Below are positions 1 through 6,267 of a stretch of 30,636 nucleotides of DNA, one piece after another; the first letter of the stretch is position 1; each line of letters begins with the position of its first letter. The stretch covers positions 1 to 30,636 of the forward strand of contig JAEYAR010000034.1 in assembly GCA_023404715.1 (NCBI GenBank), in the 5' to 3' direction. Origin of the DNA: Bacillota bacterium. GTDB taxonomy: Bacteria > Bacillota > Clostridia > Christensenellales > Aristaeellaceae. Both the position numbers and the translations under genes were made by a program. The notes under the pieces are model-generated. The model did no database searches. It was not told the origin of the DNA and saw nothing but the letters and a program-made list of their open reading frames with translations.

Positions 1-39
1 GTGACAGGCTGGCATTCTAACCAACTGAACTACCGCGCC
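1..39 (-). tRNA. tRNA-Asp (GTC), partial
   Basis: The reverse complement begins GGCGCGGTAGTTCAGTTGG, a typical acceptor and D-arm. It continues to an anticodon loop CTGTCAC, with anticodon GTC. The window edge cuts the gene just after the anticodon, so the variable loop, T arm and 3' end are not visible. It lies six bases downstream of the tRNA-Val gene on the same strand and is probably cotranscribed with it. Confidence 0.9.
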
Positions 40-45
40 ATAAAA

Positions 46-121
46 TGGTGGGAACAACAGGGCTCGAACCTGTGACCCTCTGCTTGTAAGGCAGATGCTC
101 TCCCAGCTGAGCTATGCTCCC
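46..121 (-). tRNA. tRNA-Val (TAC)
   Basis: The reverse complement folds as a complete tRNA. The acceptor GGGAGCA pairs with TGTTCCC, the D arm contains AGCTCAGCTGGGAGAGC, the anticodon loop is CTTACAA (anticodon TAC, reading Val GTA/GTN codons), and the T loop is GTTCGAGCC. The CCA end is encoded (positions 46-48). It is the first gene of a tRNA-Val/tRNA-Asp pair read leftward from the promoter at 180-208. Confidence 0.96.
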
Positions 122-179
122 GAAGTGGGGATACCGCGTATCGAGCGCTTCGTTTACATCGCTCGCGGCGACGTGTTAT

Positions 180-208
180 ATAATACACGATATTGCGCCG
201 CTTGTCAA
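180..208 (-). promoter_or_regulatory. sigma-A promoter of the tRNA-Val/tRNA-Asp operon
   Basis: On the minus strand, a perfect -35 TTGACA (203-208) and a -10 TATTAT (180-185) are separated by exactly 17 bp. Transcription would start near 173, about 50 nt before the mature tRNA-Val 5' end. This is one of the strongest promoter matches in the window, as expected for stable RNA genes. Confidence 0.85.
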
Positions 209-247
209 TCTGTTTTTGCAAACTTTCAACCAACAAATTTCGTATTC

Positions 248-278
248 CTCCCAGCCGGAAAACGATCCCGGCTGGGAG
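248..278 (-). terminator. hairpin after hisIE, probable his operon terminator
   Basis: A perfect 11-bp inverted repeat (CTCCCAGCCGG, 248-258, and its complement 268-278) with a 9-nt loop lies 5 bp beyond the hisIE stop. On the minus strand it is followed by GAATACGAAATTTG rather than a clear U run, so intrinsic termination may be weak. Position and stem strength still favour a terminator or a 3' mRNA-stabilising hairpin. Confidence 0.6.
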
Positions 279-283
279 CCGTT

Positions 284-895
284 CTAGCGTCTGGCTGCGA
301 GCTCCGACCATACCTCCTCCAGCGCGATGCCCTTTTGCGCCAGCAGCACCAGCAGGTGGTAAAGCAGGTCCGACGCCTCGTAACAAATTTCGGTTCGGCT
401 ATCCTTGATCGCGGCGATGACCGTTTCCGTGGCCTCCTCGCCCACCTTCTTGGCGATCTTCTCCACGCCCTTGTCGAGCAGGTAGTTCGTGTAGCTGCCC
501 TCCTTGGGGTTTTGCATGCGGTCGAGCACTACGTCGTAGACCGCCTGTAGTACCCCGGCGTCCGCCTGCTCTTCATCGCCAAGCAGCGGATGGTGAAAGC
601 AGCTGTACGCGCCCGTATGGCAGGCAGGGCCCGTCTGCTCCACCTTCAGCAGCAGTGCATCGCCGTCGCAGTCGTATGCGATCTCCCGCACGCGCTGCAC
701 GTGCCCGCTCGTCTCGCCCTTCTTCCAAAGCGCCTGGCGGCTACGGCTATAGTACGTCGCGTAGCCGGTCTCCAGCGTCAGCTCAAGCGACTGCGCGTTC
801 ATGTAAGCGAGCATCAATACCGCCCCCGTCCGCGCGTCCTGCACTACCGCGGGGACCAATCCGCGTTCGTCAAACCGAATTGCGTTCAAATCCAT
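284..895 (-). CDS. hisIE: bifunctional phosphoribosyl-AMP cyclohydrolase / phosphoribosyl-ATP pyrophosphohydrolase
   Basis: This 203-residue fusion carries out steps 2 and 3 of histidine synthesis: pyrophosphate removal from phosphoribosyl-ATP, then ring opening of phosphoribosyl-AMP. The N-terminal HisI domain (about residues 1-115) shows the family's zinc-site pattern DCDGDALLLKVEQTGPACHTG followed by CFHHP. The C-terminal HisE domain (about 115-203) shows KVGEEATETVIAA and the ASDLLYHLLVLL helix. The ATG start lies 3 bp after the hisA stop, so the two are translated together. It is the last gene of the cluster, with a hairpin just beyond. The fusion itself is common in bacteria. Confidence 0.96.
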   Translation of the reverse strand: MDLNAIRFDERGLVPAVVQDARTGAVLMLAYMNAQSLELTLETGYATYYSRSRQALWKKGETSGHVQRVREIAYDCDGDALLLKVEQTGPACHTGAYSCFHHPLLGDEEQADAGVLQAVYDVVLDRMQNPKEGSYTNYLLDKGVEKIAKKVGEEATETVIAAIKDSRTEICYEASDLLYHLLVLLAQKGIALEEVWSELAARR

Positions 896-898
896 CGA

Positions 899-1615
899 TC
901 ATTCCTCCCCCAGTTTCAGCGCCTCTTCCAGCGTAAACGCGCCGGTGTACAACGCCTTGCCCGTAATCACGCCCGCGCACCCCGCCCGCCGTAGGGCTTG
1001 AATGTCCGCAAGGCTGCTCACGCCGCCCGATCCGATGACCTGCAGGCCACTCTCTTTTACCAGTTGCGCCGTCGATGCGACGCTGGGCCCCTGCATCATG
1101 CCGTCGCGCGCGATGTCGGTATAGATTACCGTCTGCACGCCCGCGTCGCGCACGCGAAGCGCCAGCTCCAGCGCCGAGAGATTGGACTGCTCTACCCAGC
1201 CGCGTACGGCGACGAAGCCGCCCCGCGCGTCGATCCCCACGGCGATGCGTCCGGGATACGCCCGGCAAGCCTGCTCGACCAGGCGCGGGTCCTCCACCGC
1301 CGCGGTACCCAGGATGACGCGCGAGACGTTGCAGCGCTCGATCCTGTCCTCTATGTCCGCCATCGTGCGAATGCCGCCGCCCAACTGCACGGGGATCAGC
1401 TGCTGCCTGGCGATGCGGACGATGCACTCGCGATTGCGCCCCTGCCCAGAAAAGGCGCCGTCCAGGTCGACCAGGTGAACCCACTTGGCCCCGGCCTTGC
1501 CCCACCGCATCGCCGTCTCGCAGGGGTCGCCGTAATCCGTGACGTCCTGCGCGCGCCCTTGCAGCAGCCGTACGCAGCGCCCGCCCTTCATGTCGATGGC
1601 CGGATAAATGATCAT
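899..1615 (-). CDS. hisA: ProFAR isomerase (phosphoribosylformimino-AICAR-P isomerase)
   Basis: A 238-residue (beta/alpha)8-barrel enzyme that isomerises ProFAR to PRFAR by an Amadori rearrangement. The start MIIYPAIDMKGGRCVRL carries the catalytic Asp of strand 1 (Asp8). YTDIARDGMMQGPS carries the second catalytic Asp region and a phosphate-binding turn, and IGSGGVSSLADI is the C-terminal phosphate-binding loop. HisA rather than the paralogue HisF is supported by the MKGGRCVRL N-terminus and the overall match. GAGGGGGAG lies just upstream of the ATG. Its product PRFAR is the substrate of HisH-HisF, and neither gene is beside it, although they commonly are in other his operons. Confidence 0.95.
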   Translation of the reverse strand: MIIYPAIDMKGGRCVRLLQGRAQDVTDYGDPCETAMRWGKAGAKWVHLVDLDGAFSGQGRNRECIVRIARQQLIPVQLGGGIRTMADIEDRIERCNVSRVILGTAAVEDPRLVEQACRAYPGRIAVGIDARGGFVAVRGWVEQSNLSALELALRVRDAGVQTVIYTDIARDGMMQGPSVASTAQLVKESGLQVIGSGGVSSLADIQALRRAGCAGVITGKALYTGAFTLEEALKLGEE

Positions 1616-1625
1616 ACGCTCCCCC

Positions 1626-2210
1626 TCATAATACGCCTTTGGTCGACGGGATATCCGTCACGCGTGGATCGATGGATGCCGCATCCCTCAGCGCCCGCCC
1701 GAAGGCTTTATAAAGCGCCTCCGCCTTATGATGATCGTTTTGTCCATAGGGCACGCGCATGTGCAGCGTGATGCCCGCGCCGACCGCCAGCGCGCGGAAA
1801 AACTCCCGAACCAGCTGCGCATCCATCGTCCCCAACATGGGGGCGTCGAACCCCGCGTCAAAGACGAGGAAGGGCCTGCCCGAGATGTCGATCGCCACAA
1901 AGGCCAGGGCCTCGTCCATGGGCACGCAGGCATGCCCCAGGCGCGCGATGCCCCGCTTGTCGCCCAGCGCTTGAGAGATGGCCTGCCCCATGCAGATGCC
2001 GATATCCTCGATCGTATGGTGCGCGTCCACGTGCAAGTCGCCCACGCAGGAAAGCGTCAGATCCAGAAGACCGAACCGGCATAGCGCCGCGAGCATGTGC
2101 TCAAAAAAACCCACGCCGCAGCGCACGTCCGCCTTCCCTTCGCCATCTACATTCAGGTTTAGACAAATATCCGTCTCTCCCGTCTTTCGTTTGACCGTCG
2201 CCTGCCGCAT
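1626..2210 (-). CDS. hisB: imidazoleglycerol-phosphate dehydratase
   Basis: A 194-residue monofunctional IGP dehydratase that converts imidazole glycerol phosphate to imidazole acetol phosphate. The Mn-binding His/Glu repeats are visible: GVGFFEHMLAAL, DAHHTIEDIGICMGQA and GQNDHHKAEALYKAFGRAL. There is no N-terminal histidinol-phosphatase domain, unlike the E. coli HisB fusion. I chose the ATG at 2210 (MRQATVKRKTGETDI), which matches the family start and lies 7 bp past the hisD stop; the longer open frame only extends into hisD. It sits between hisD and hisA. Confidence 0.95.
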   Translation of the reverse strand: MRQATVKRKTGETDICLNLNVDGEGKADVRCGVGFFEHMLAALCRFGLLDLTLSCVGDLHVDAHHTIEDIGICMGQAISQALGDKRGIARLGHACVPMDEALAFVAIDISGRPFLVFDAGFDAPMLGTMDAQLVREFFRALAVGAGITLHMRVPYGQNDHHKAEALYKAFGRALRDAASIDPRVTDIPSTKGVL

Positions 2211-2217
2211 TTCGTCC

Positions 2218-3507
2218 TCACTTTCCGAACCGGACAGCCACGGCGTTCGCGTGCGCGTCCAGCCCCTCCGCGCGCGCCAGGCGGATGACGTCGTCCGCCA
2301 CCGCCGCAAGCGACTCGCGGTTGTAGTACACCAGGGATGATTTCTTGGTAAAATCCTCGACGTTCAAGGGCGAGAAGAAGCGCGCCGTGCCCGATGTGGG
2401 CAGCACATGGTTCGGTCCTGCATAGTAATCGCCCAGCGGCTCCGGGGCGTAATGGCCGAGGAACACGGCGCCGGCGTTGCGGATCTCGCCTAGCAGCTCA
2501 AAGGGCTGTGCGACCGAGAGCTCCAAATGCTCCGGGGCGACGAGGTTGGCGATCTCCGCCGCCTCATGGAGGCTTTGGCAGGCCACGATCGTGCCGAAAC
2601 GCGCGAGCGACTGATCCACGATCTCTTGCCGGGGCAGCGCCGCCGCCTGACGCTCGATCTCGCAGGCTACGCGGGATGCCATATCCGCCGAATCGGTCAC
2701 GACGATTGCCGCGGCCAACGGATCGTGCTCGGCTTGCGAGAGCATGTCCGCCGCCACGTAGGCCGGGTTCGCGCTGTCGTCCGCGATGACCAGCACCTCG
2801 GAGGGCCCGGCGACCATGTCGATGCCGCAGTGGCCGAACACCTCGCGCTTGGCGTTGGCGACGTAAATGTTGCCCGGGCCGACGATCTTGTCCACCCGCG
2901 GCACGCTCTTAGTGCCGAAGGCCAGCGCCGCGATCGCCTGCGCGCCGCCCACCTTGAAGATCGCGTCCACCCCCGCGATGTCGGCCGCCACCAGCGTCAG
3001 CGGATAGGATACGTTCCCGTCCGCGTTCGGCGGCGTCACCATGATGATCTCCCCCACCCCCGCCACGCGCGCGGGCAGCACGTTCATCAGCACGCTGGAG
3101 GGATAGGCAGCCGTACCGCCCGGCACGTAGACGCCTACGCGCTCCAGCGGCCTCACCATCTGTCCCAGGGCGATGCCGCCGTCAAAGTCGAGCCAGGTGC
3201 GCTGTCTTTGCTTCTCGTGAAAGGCAGTGATCCGCTTCGCCGCCTCGCGCATCGTGTCGACCCACGCCTGATCCGCCGCGTCGTAGGCTTTGCGTATTTC
3301 GTCCGCCGTCACACGAACGCTCGCCGCATCCAGCCGCGCCTTATCGAAGCGCTGCGTATATTCGAAGAGCGCCTCGTCGCCGCGCGCGCGCACGCCCTGC
3401 ACGATCTCCTTCACCCGCCGGGTGATCTCCTCGTCCGTCAGCTGCGAGCGCGAGAGTAGCCGTTCCTTCAGCGCTTGCTTGTCTTCGAATTTTAAAATGG
3501 GGATCAT
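2218..3507 (-). CDS. hisD: histidinol dehydrogenase
   Basis: A 429-residue zinc enzyme that oxidises L-histidinol to L-histidine in two NAD+-dependent steps. Family hallmarks are VPGGTAAYPSSVLMNVLPA, the nucleotide-site region KIVGPGNIYVANAKREVFG, DMVAGPSEVLVIADD, the zinc-site motif LSQAEHDPLAAA, and the C-terminal signature GPNHVLPTSGTARFFSPLNVEDF. Length is normal. The ATG overlaps the hisG stop in an ATGA arrangement, so the two are translationally coupled. Nothing looks broken. Confidence 0.97.
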   Translation of the reverse strand: MIPILKFEDKQALKERLLSRSQLTDEEITRRVKEIVQGVRARGDEALFEYTQRFDKARLDAASVRVTADEIRKAYDAADQAWVDTMREAAKRITAFHEKQRQRTWLDFDGGIALGQMVRPLERVGVYVPGGTAAYPSSVLMNVLPARVAGVGEIIMVTPPNADGNVSYPLTLVAADIAGVDAIFKVGGAQAIAALAFGTKSVPRVDKIVGPGNIYVANAKREVFGHCGIDMVAGPSEVLVIADDSANPAYVAADMLSQAEHDPLAAAIVVTDSADMASRVACEIERQAAALPRQEIVDQSLARFGTIVACQSLHEAAEIANLVAPEHLELSVAQPFELLGEIRNAGAVFLGHYAPEPLGDYYAGPNHVLPTSGTARFFSPLNVEDFTKKSSLVYYNRESLAAVADDVIRLARAEGLDAHANAVAVRFGK

Positions 3508-4166
3508 GCCTCCGCCTCCTCGTCCTTTGTCCGTGCGAGCTGCGCCGCCAAGGCGTCGATCAGCCAGCGAATGCGTTCGCCCTTTGTCTTGAGCGACACG
3601 CAGTTGACGACCATGCGCGCGCTGACGTTTTCTACCACCGTCTCTTGGATGACCAGGCCGTTGGCGCGCAGCGTGCCGCCGCTTTCCACGACGTCCAAAA
3701 TGACGTCCGAAAGGCCTACCAACGGGCCGAGCTCTACCGAGCCGTTTAGCTTGATGATTTCGATCGTTTGGCCGCGCGCGCCGTAGTATTCGCGCGCGAT
3801 ATTGGGGTATTTGGTCGCCACGCGGAAATTGGCGTCCGTCACCGCGCGGCGCTTACCCTCCGGAAAGCCCGCGATGCATAGCTTGCATTTGCCAAAGCCC
3901 AGGTCGAGCAGCTCGTACAGCGGGCGGTTTTCCTCCATCAGCGTATCCTTCCCCGCCACGCCGATGTCCGCCACGCCGTGGTCCACGTAGGTCGGCACGT
4001 CGCTGGGCTTGACCAGAATAAACCGGAAGCGTCCAGTCGGCTCTTCAAATACAAGCCTGCGCCCCGGGCTGCGCACCTGTGCGCAATCGATGCCGATCGC
4101 CTCGAGCAGCTCCATCGTCCTATCCGCCAACCGGCCCTTTGCCAGCGCGATGGTCACTACCTCCAT
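3504..4166 (-). CDS. hisG: ATP phosphoribosyltransferase catalytic subunit, short form
   Basis: Catalyses the first committed step of histidine synthesis, joining ATP and PRPP. At 220 residues it is the short HisG_S form that lacks the C-terminal ACT-like regulatory domain and needs HisZ for activity and feedback inhibition. Seen motifs: IALAKGRLADRTMELL at the start, VADIGVAGKDTLME, and the PRPP-binding loop DVVESGGTLRANGL. The ATG at 4166 fits the family N-terminus; an upstream in-frame extension is hisZ sequence. It overlaps the 3' end of hisZ by 10 bp, which matches the obligate HisG-HisZ partnership. Confidence 0.96.
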   Translation of the reverse strand: MEVVTIALAKGRLADRTMELLEAIGIDCAQVRSPGRRLVFEEPTGRFRFILVKPSDVPTYVDHGVADIGVAGKDTLMEENRPLYELLDLGFGKCKLCIAGFPEGKRRAVTDANFRVATKYPNIAREYYGARGQTIEIIKLNGSVELGPLVGLSDVILDVVESGGTLRANGLVIQETVVENVSARMVVNCVSLKTKGERIRWLIDALAAQLARTKDEEAEA

Positions 4167-5380
4167 GCTGTCGCCCCCTCGTCCGTTGCGTCGTGCGCGC
4201 CGCGCGCGTCCACGTAAATGGCGCGCCGCGCGCCCTTTCTTTTCGCCAGATCCGCCAAGGCCGCCTCGTCCGGACCGTAACACAGCTCGACCGCCCGGCC
4301 CTCGCCCCGCAGCTGCGTGGCCAGCAGTAGCGCCTGCGCGCGCGCGCCGGCTTGGAAGGCGAGCAGCACGTCGCTCACCGGCGCCTCAAACGGGGCGCCC
4401 TGGCGTTCCAGGGCGATGAGCAGCTGCTTGATGTTCAGGGCAAAGCCGACGGCTGGCATCGGCTGCGAAAAGCCGGAGGCGAGCTGGTCGTACCGCCCGC
4501 CGGAGAGCAGCGGCTGCCCCAGCTGCGAGGTGATCCCTCTGAGCAGCATGCCCGTATAGTAGTCGATGGCGTGCACCATGCCCAGATCGATGGAGATATA
4601 TTGCAGGAGGCCGTAATCGCCGAGGATTGTAAGCACCTCCCGTAGGTTTTGCACTGCGCTTAGGCAAAGCGGCGCGTTCGACATGGCCTGCGCCGCATCC
4701 AGCACCTCGGGGCCGCCGTAAAGCTGCGGCAGGCGCATGATGCGCCGCTTGACCTCCTGGCTGACCGGCTTTGCGCCCAGCATCAGCTCGATGGCGAGCA
4801 TGTTCTTCTCCTCCACATAGCCGCGCAACTGCTCGATCTCCGCTTCGGCCAGGCCTGCCTCCTCCATCAGCCCTTTGAAGAAACCCACCTGACCGATATC
4901 GATTTGAAACGAGCGCAGGCCCGCGCCCAGCAACGCGCGTACGGCCAACGCGATGACCTCTGCGTCCGCCTCCGCCGACGGCTCGCCCATCAGCTCTACG
5001 CCAGCCTGCGTAGCCTGCGAAAAACGCGGGCCGGGCCGCGCCGGGTATTCGAGCACGTCCTGCACGTAGCATAGCCGCAGCGGCAGCGGCGCTCCCGCCA
5101 TCCGCGTGGCCGCTAGCCGCATCACCGGGGTGGTGTTGTCCGGCCTGACGGCGAGGATGTGCCCGCTGCGGTCGAACGTCTTGTACATCCGCTCCGGCGC
5201 GATGCCGCCGACGACGCCCCGGAACACGTCGCCGTATTCGAGCGCCGGCGTCTGCACCTCGGCAAAGCCGCTCTTTTCAAACAGCGCGCGCAGCGCCTCT
5301 TCTACATTGTGCTTTTGCCGGCACTCGCCCGGAAGCGTATCCTGCATCCCCTCGGGGATTTGTTTGCCAAGTCGGTTCAT
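4157..5380 (-). CDS. hisZ: ATP phosphoribosyltransferase regulatory subunit
   Basis: A 407-residue paralogue of histidyl-tRNA synthetase that lacks aminoacylation and forms the regulatory part of the HisG-HisZ enzyme. The class II core is recognisable: PEGMQDTLPGE, the motif 2-like VRPDNTTPVMRLAATRM, and the histidine-site-like YYTGMLLRGI followed by LLSGGRYDQLASGF. Lack of a full C-terminal anticodon domain and the gene's place directly before hisG support HisZ over HisS; the C-terminal 90 residues are a short HisS-like remnant. It is the first gene of the operon. The ATG at 5380 is preceded by GGAGGG, about 30 nt from the predicted transcription start. Confidence 0.93.
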   Translation of the reverse strand: MNRLGKQIPEGMQDTLPGECRQKHNVEEALRALFEKSGFAEVQTPALEYGDVFRGVVGGIAPERMYKTFDRSGHILAVRPDNTTPVMRLAATRMAGAPLPLRLCYVQDVLEYPARPGPRFSQATQAGVELMGEPSAEADAEVIALAVRALLGAGLRSFQIDIGQVGFFKGLMEEAGLAEAEIEQLRGYVEEKNMLAIELMLGAKPVSQEVKRRIMRLPQLYGGPEVLDAAQAMSNAPLCLSAVQNLREVLTILGDYGLLQYISIDLGMVHAIDYYTGMLLRGITSQLGQPLLSGGRYDQLASGFSQPMPAVGFALNIKQLLIALERQGAPFEAPVSDVLLAFQAGARAQALLLATQLRGEGRAVELCYGPDEAALADLAKRKGARRAIYVDARGAHDATDEGATAWR

Positions 5381-5415
5381 ACGCCCTCCACTTTATCACG
5401 TTAATGCGCTAATCC

Positions 5416-5443
5416 ATTATATCATCTTTTGCGCGTTTGTCAA
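5416..5443 (-). promoter_or_regulatory. sigma-A promoter of the his operon, with dyad over the -35
   Basis: On the minus strand, a perfect TTGACA (5438-5443) and a perfect TATAAT (5416-5421) are separated by 16 bp, giving a start near 5409 and a leader of about 30 nt before hisZ. There is no room for a T-box or attenuator. A dyad TTGCGC (5429-5434) / GCGCAA (5449-5454) is centred on the -35 box and could be an operator, which is inference. Confidence 0.8.
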
Positions 5444-5454
5444 GGGATGCGCAA

Positions 5455-5476
5455 GCCGTCTTCATTATAAGACGGC
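5455..5476. repeat. 8-bp inverted repeat upstream of the his promoter
   Basis: GCCGTCTT (5455-5462) and AAGACGGC (5469-5476) form a perfect inverted repeat with a 6-bp CATTAT centre. It lies just upstream of the his -35 element, in the region between the divergent his operon and SASP genes. No U tract follows on either strand, so it is not an obvious terminator. It could bind a regulator. The rest of 5477-5657 shows no gene; it must hold the SASP promoter, which I could not identify with confidence. Confidence 0.45.
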
Positions 5477-5657
5477 GGCGTATGAAAAAGCAAGGCTCCT
5501 CCGCAAATCAATCAGGCATTCTTCCATACCGGCTCGAATCGCGTGATCTTGCTTTTTATGGAAGCCTATCCAACGCACTCCTGTGCATTATTGTTAGTTT
5601 GCGAAAGGCGCTTTGGGCTCACAATAGCTTTGAAATCAAACGGGAGGTGAAAACAGC

Positions 5658-5870
5658 ATGGCAAGCAATAGCGGATCCTCGAATCGGGTCAACGTACCGG
5701 AAGCGCGCGAAGCTCTCAACAACATGAAGTTTGAGATCGCTCGTGAGCTGGGTGTGAGCCTGAAGCAGGGCTACAACGGCGACCTGACCTCGCGTGAGAA
5801 CGGCTACGTCGGCGGCTACATGGTAAAGCGCCTGATCGAGCAGGCGGAACGTCAGATGGCGGGACGCTAA
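5658..5870 (+). CDS. alpha/beta-type small acid-soluble spore protein
   Basis: A 70-residue DNA-binding spore protein that coats and protects spore DNA, is made in the forespore, and is degraded at germination. The GPR-protease cleavage region KFEIARELGV (about residues 25-34) and the downstream signature QGYNGDLTSRENGYVGGYMVKRLIEQAE match the family closely. The start is preceded by GGGAGGTGAAAACAGC, a strong ribosome-binding site. In the family, transcription is driven by sigma-G; no fully convincing sigma-G promoter is visible. It is followed 36 bp later by a second member. Confidence 0.96.
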   Translation: MASNSGSSNRVNVPEAREALNNMKFEIARELGVSLKQGYNGDLTSRENGYVGGYMVKRLIEQAERQMAGR

Positions 5871-5906
5871 ACGGTAGTATGAACAAAAAAGTGGAGGAAA
5901 AGAACG

Positions 5907-6179
5907 ATGTATAACAATACCAACACGCAGAACATGCCCAACGTGGGCGCGGGCGCGGGCTCCAGCTCGAACAGCAACTCTTCCAACTCCAACCGTACCG
6001 TCGTGCCGGAGGCCAAGCAGGCCCTGAACACGATGAAGTACGAGATCGCCAACGAGCTGGGCATCAACCTCAAGCAGGGCTATAACGGCGATCTGCCCTC
6101 TCGCCAGGCGGGCTACATCGGCGGCTACATGGTCAAAAAGATGATCGAGCAGCAGGAACGCCAGATGAGCGGCAAGTAA
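5907..6179 (+). CDS. alpha/beta-type small acid-soluble spore protein with Asn/Ser-rich N-terminus
   Basis: A 90-residue second SASP. The core from about residue 30 (VPEAKQALNTMKYEIANELG) through QGYNGDLPSRQAGYIGGYMVKKMIEQ is clearly paralogous to the gene just upstream, including the GPR site KYEIANELGI. It differs by a low-complexity Asn/Ser/Gly-rich N-terminal stretch of about 28 residues. The ATG follows GGAGGAAAAGAACG. The 36-bp gap to the first gene has no evident terminator, so the pair is probably cotranscribed and ends at the terminator at 6193-6241. The duplication looks like a local tandem event. Confidence 0.95.
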   Translation: MYNNTNTQNMPNVGAGAGSSSNSNSSNSNRTVVPEAKQALNTMKYEIANELGINLKQGYNGDLPSRQAGYIGGYMVKKMIEQQERQMSGK

Positions 6180-6192
6180 TTTAATATAGATC

Positions 6193-6241
6193 GAGCTGCC
6201 GCACCCACGCTCAAATAGGCGTGGATGCGGCAGCTCTTTTT
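6193..6241 (+). terminator. intrinsic terminator of the SASP pair
   Basis: An 18-bp stem with one mismatch (6193-6210 with 6219-6236), an 8-nt loop and an immediate TTTTT tail lie 13 bp past the second SASP stop. This is a textbook plus-strand rho-independent terminator. The opposite strand has no U run after the hairpin, so it should not be an efficient intrinsic terminator for the M13 peptidase gene converging from the right. Confidence 0.93.
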
Positions 6242-6267
6242 ACGTCATTTGGGCTAAATTTACAGGC

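Noticed and set aside
5561..5600. Possible sigma-G promoter before the first SASP gene (CATTATT at 5586-5592)
   Set aside because: The -10-like heptamer is only partly matched and no acceptable -35 lies 17-18 bp upstream, so I do not annotate it.
6193..6241. Bidirectional terminator also serving the M13 peptidase gene
   Set aside because: On the minus strand the hairpin is followed by GATCTATATTAAA without a U run, so only the plus-strand function is well supported.
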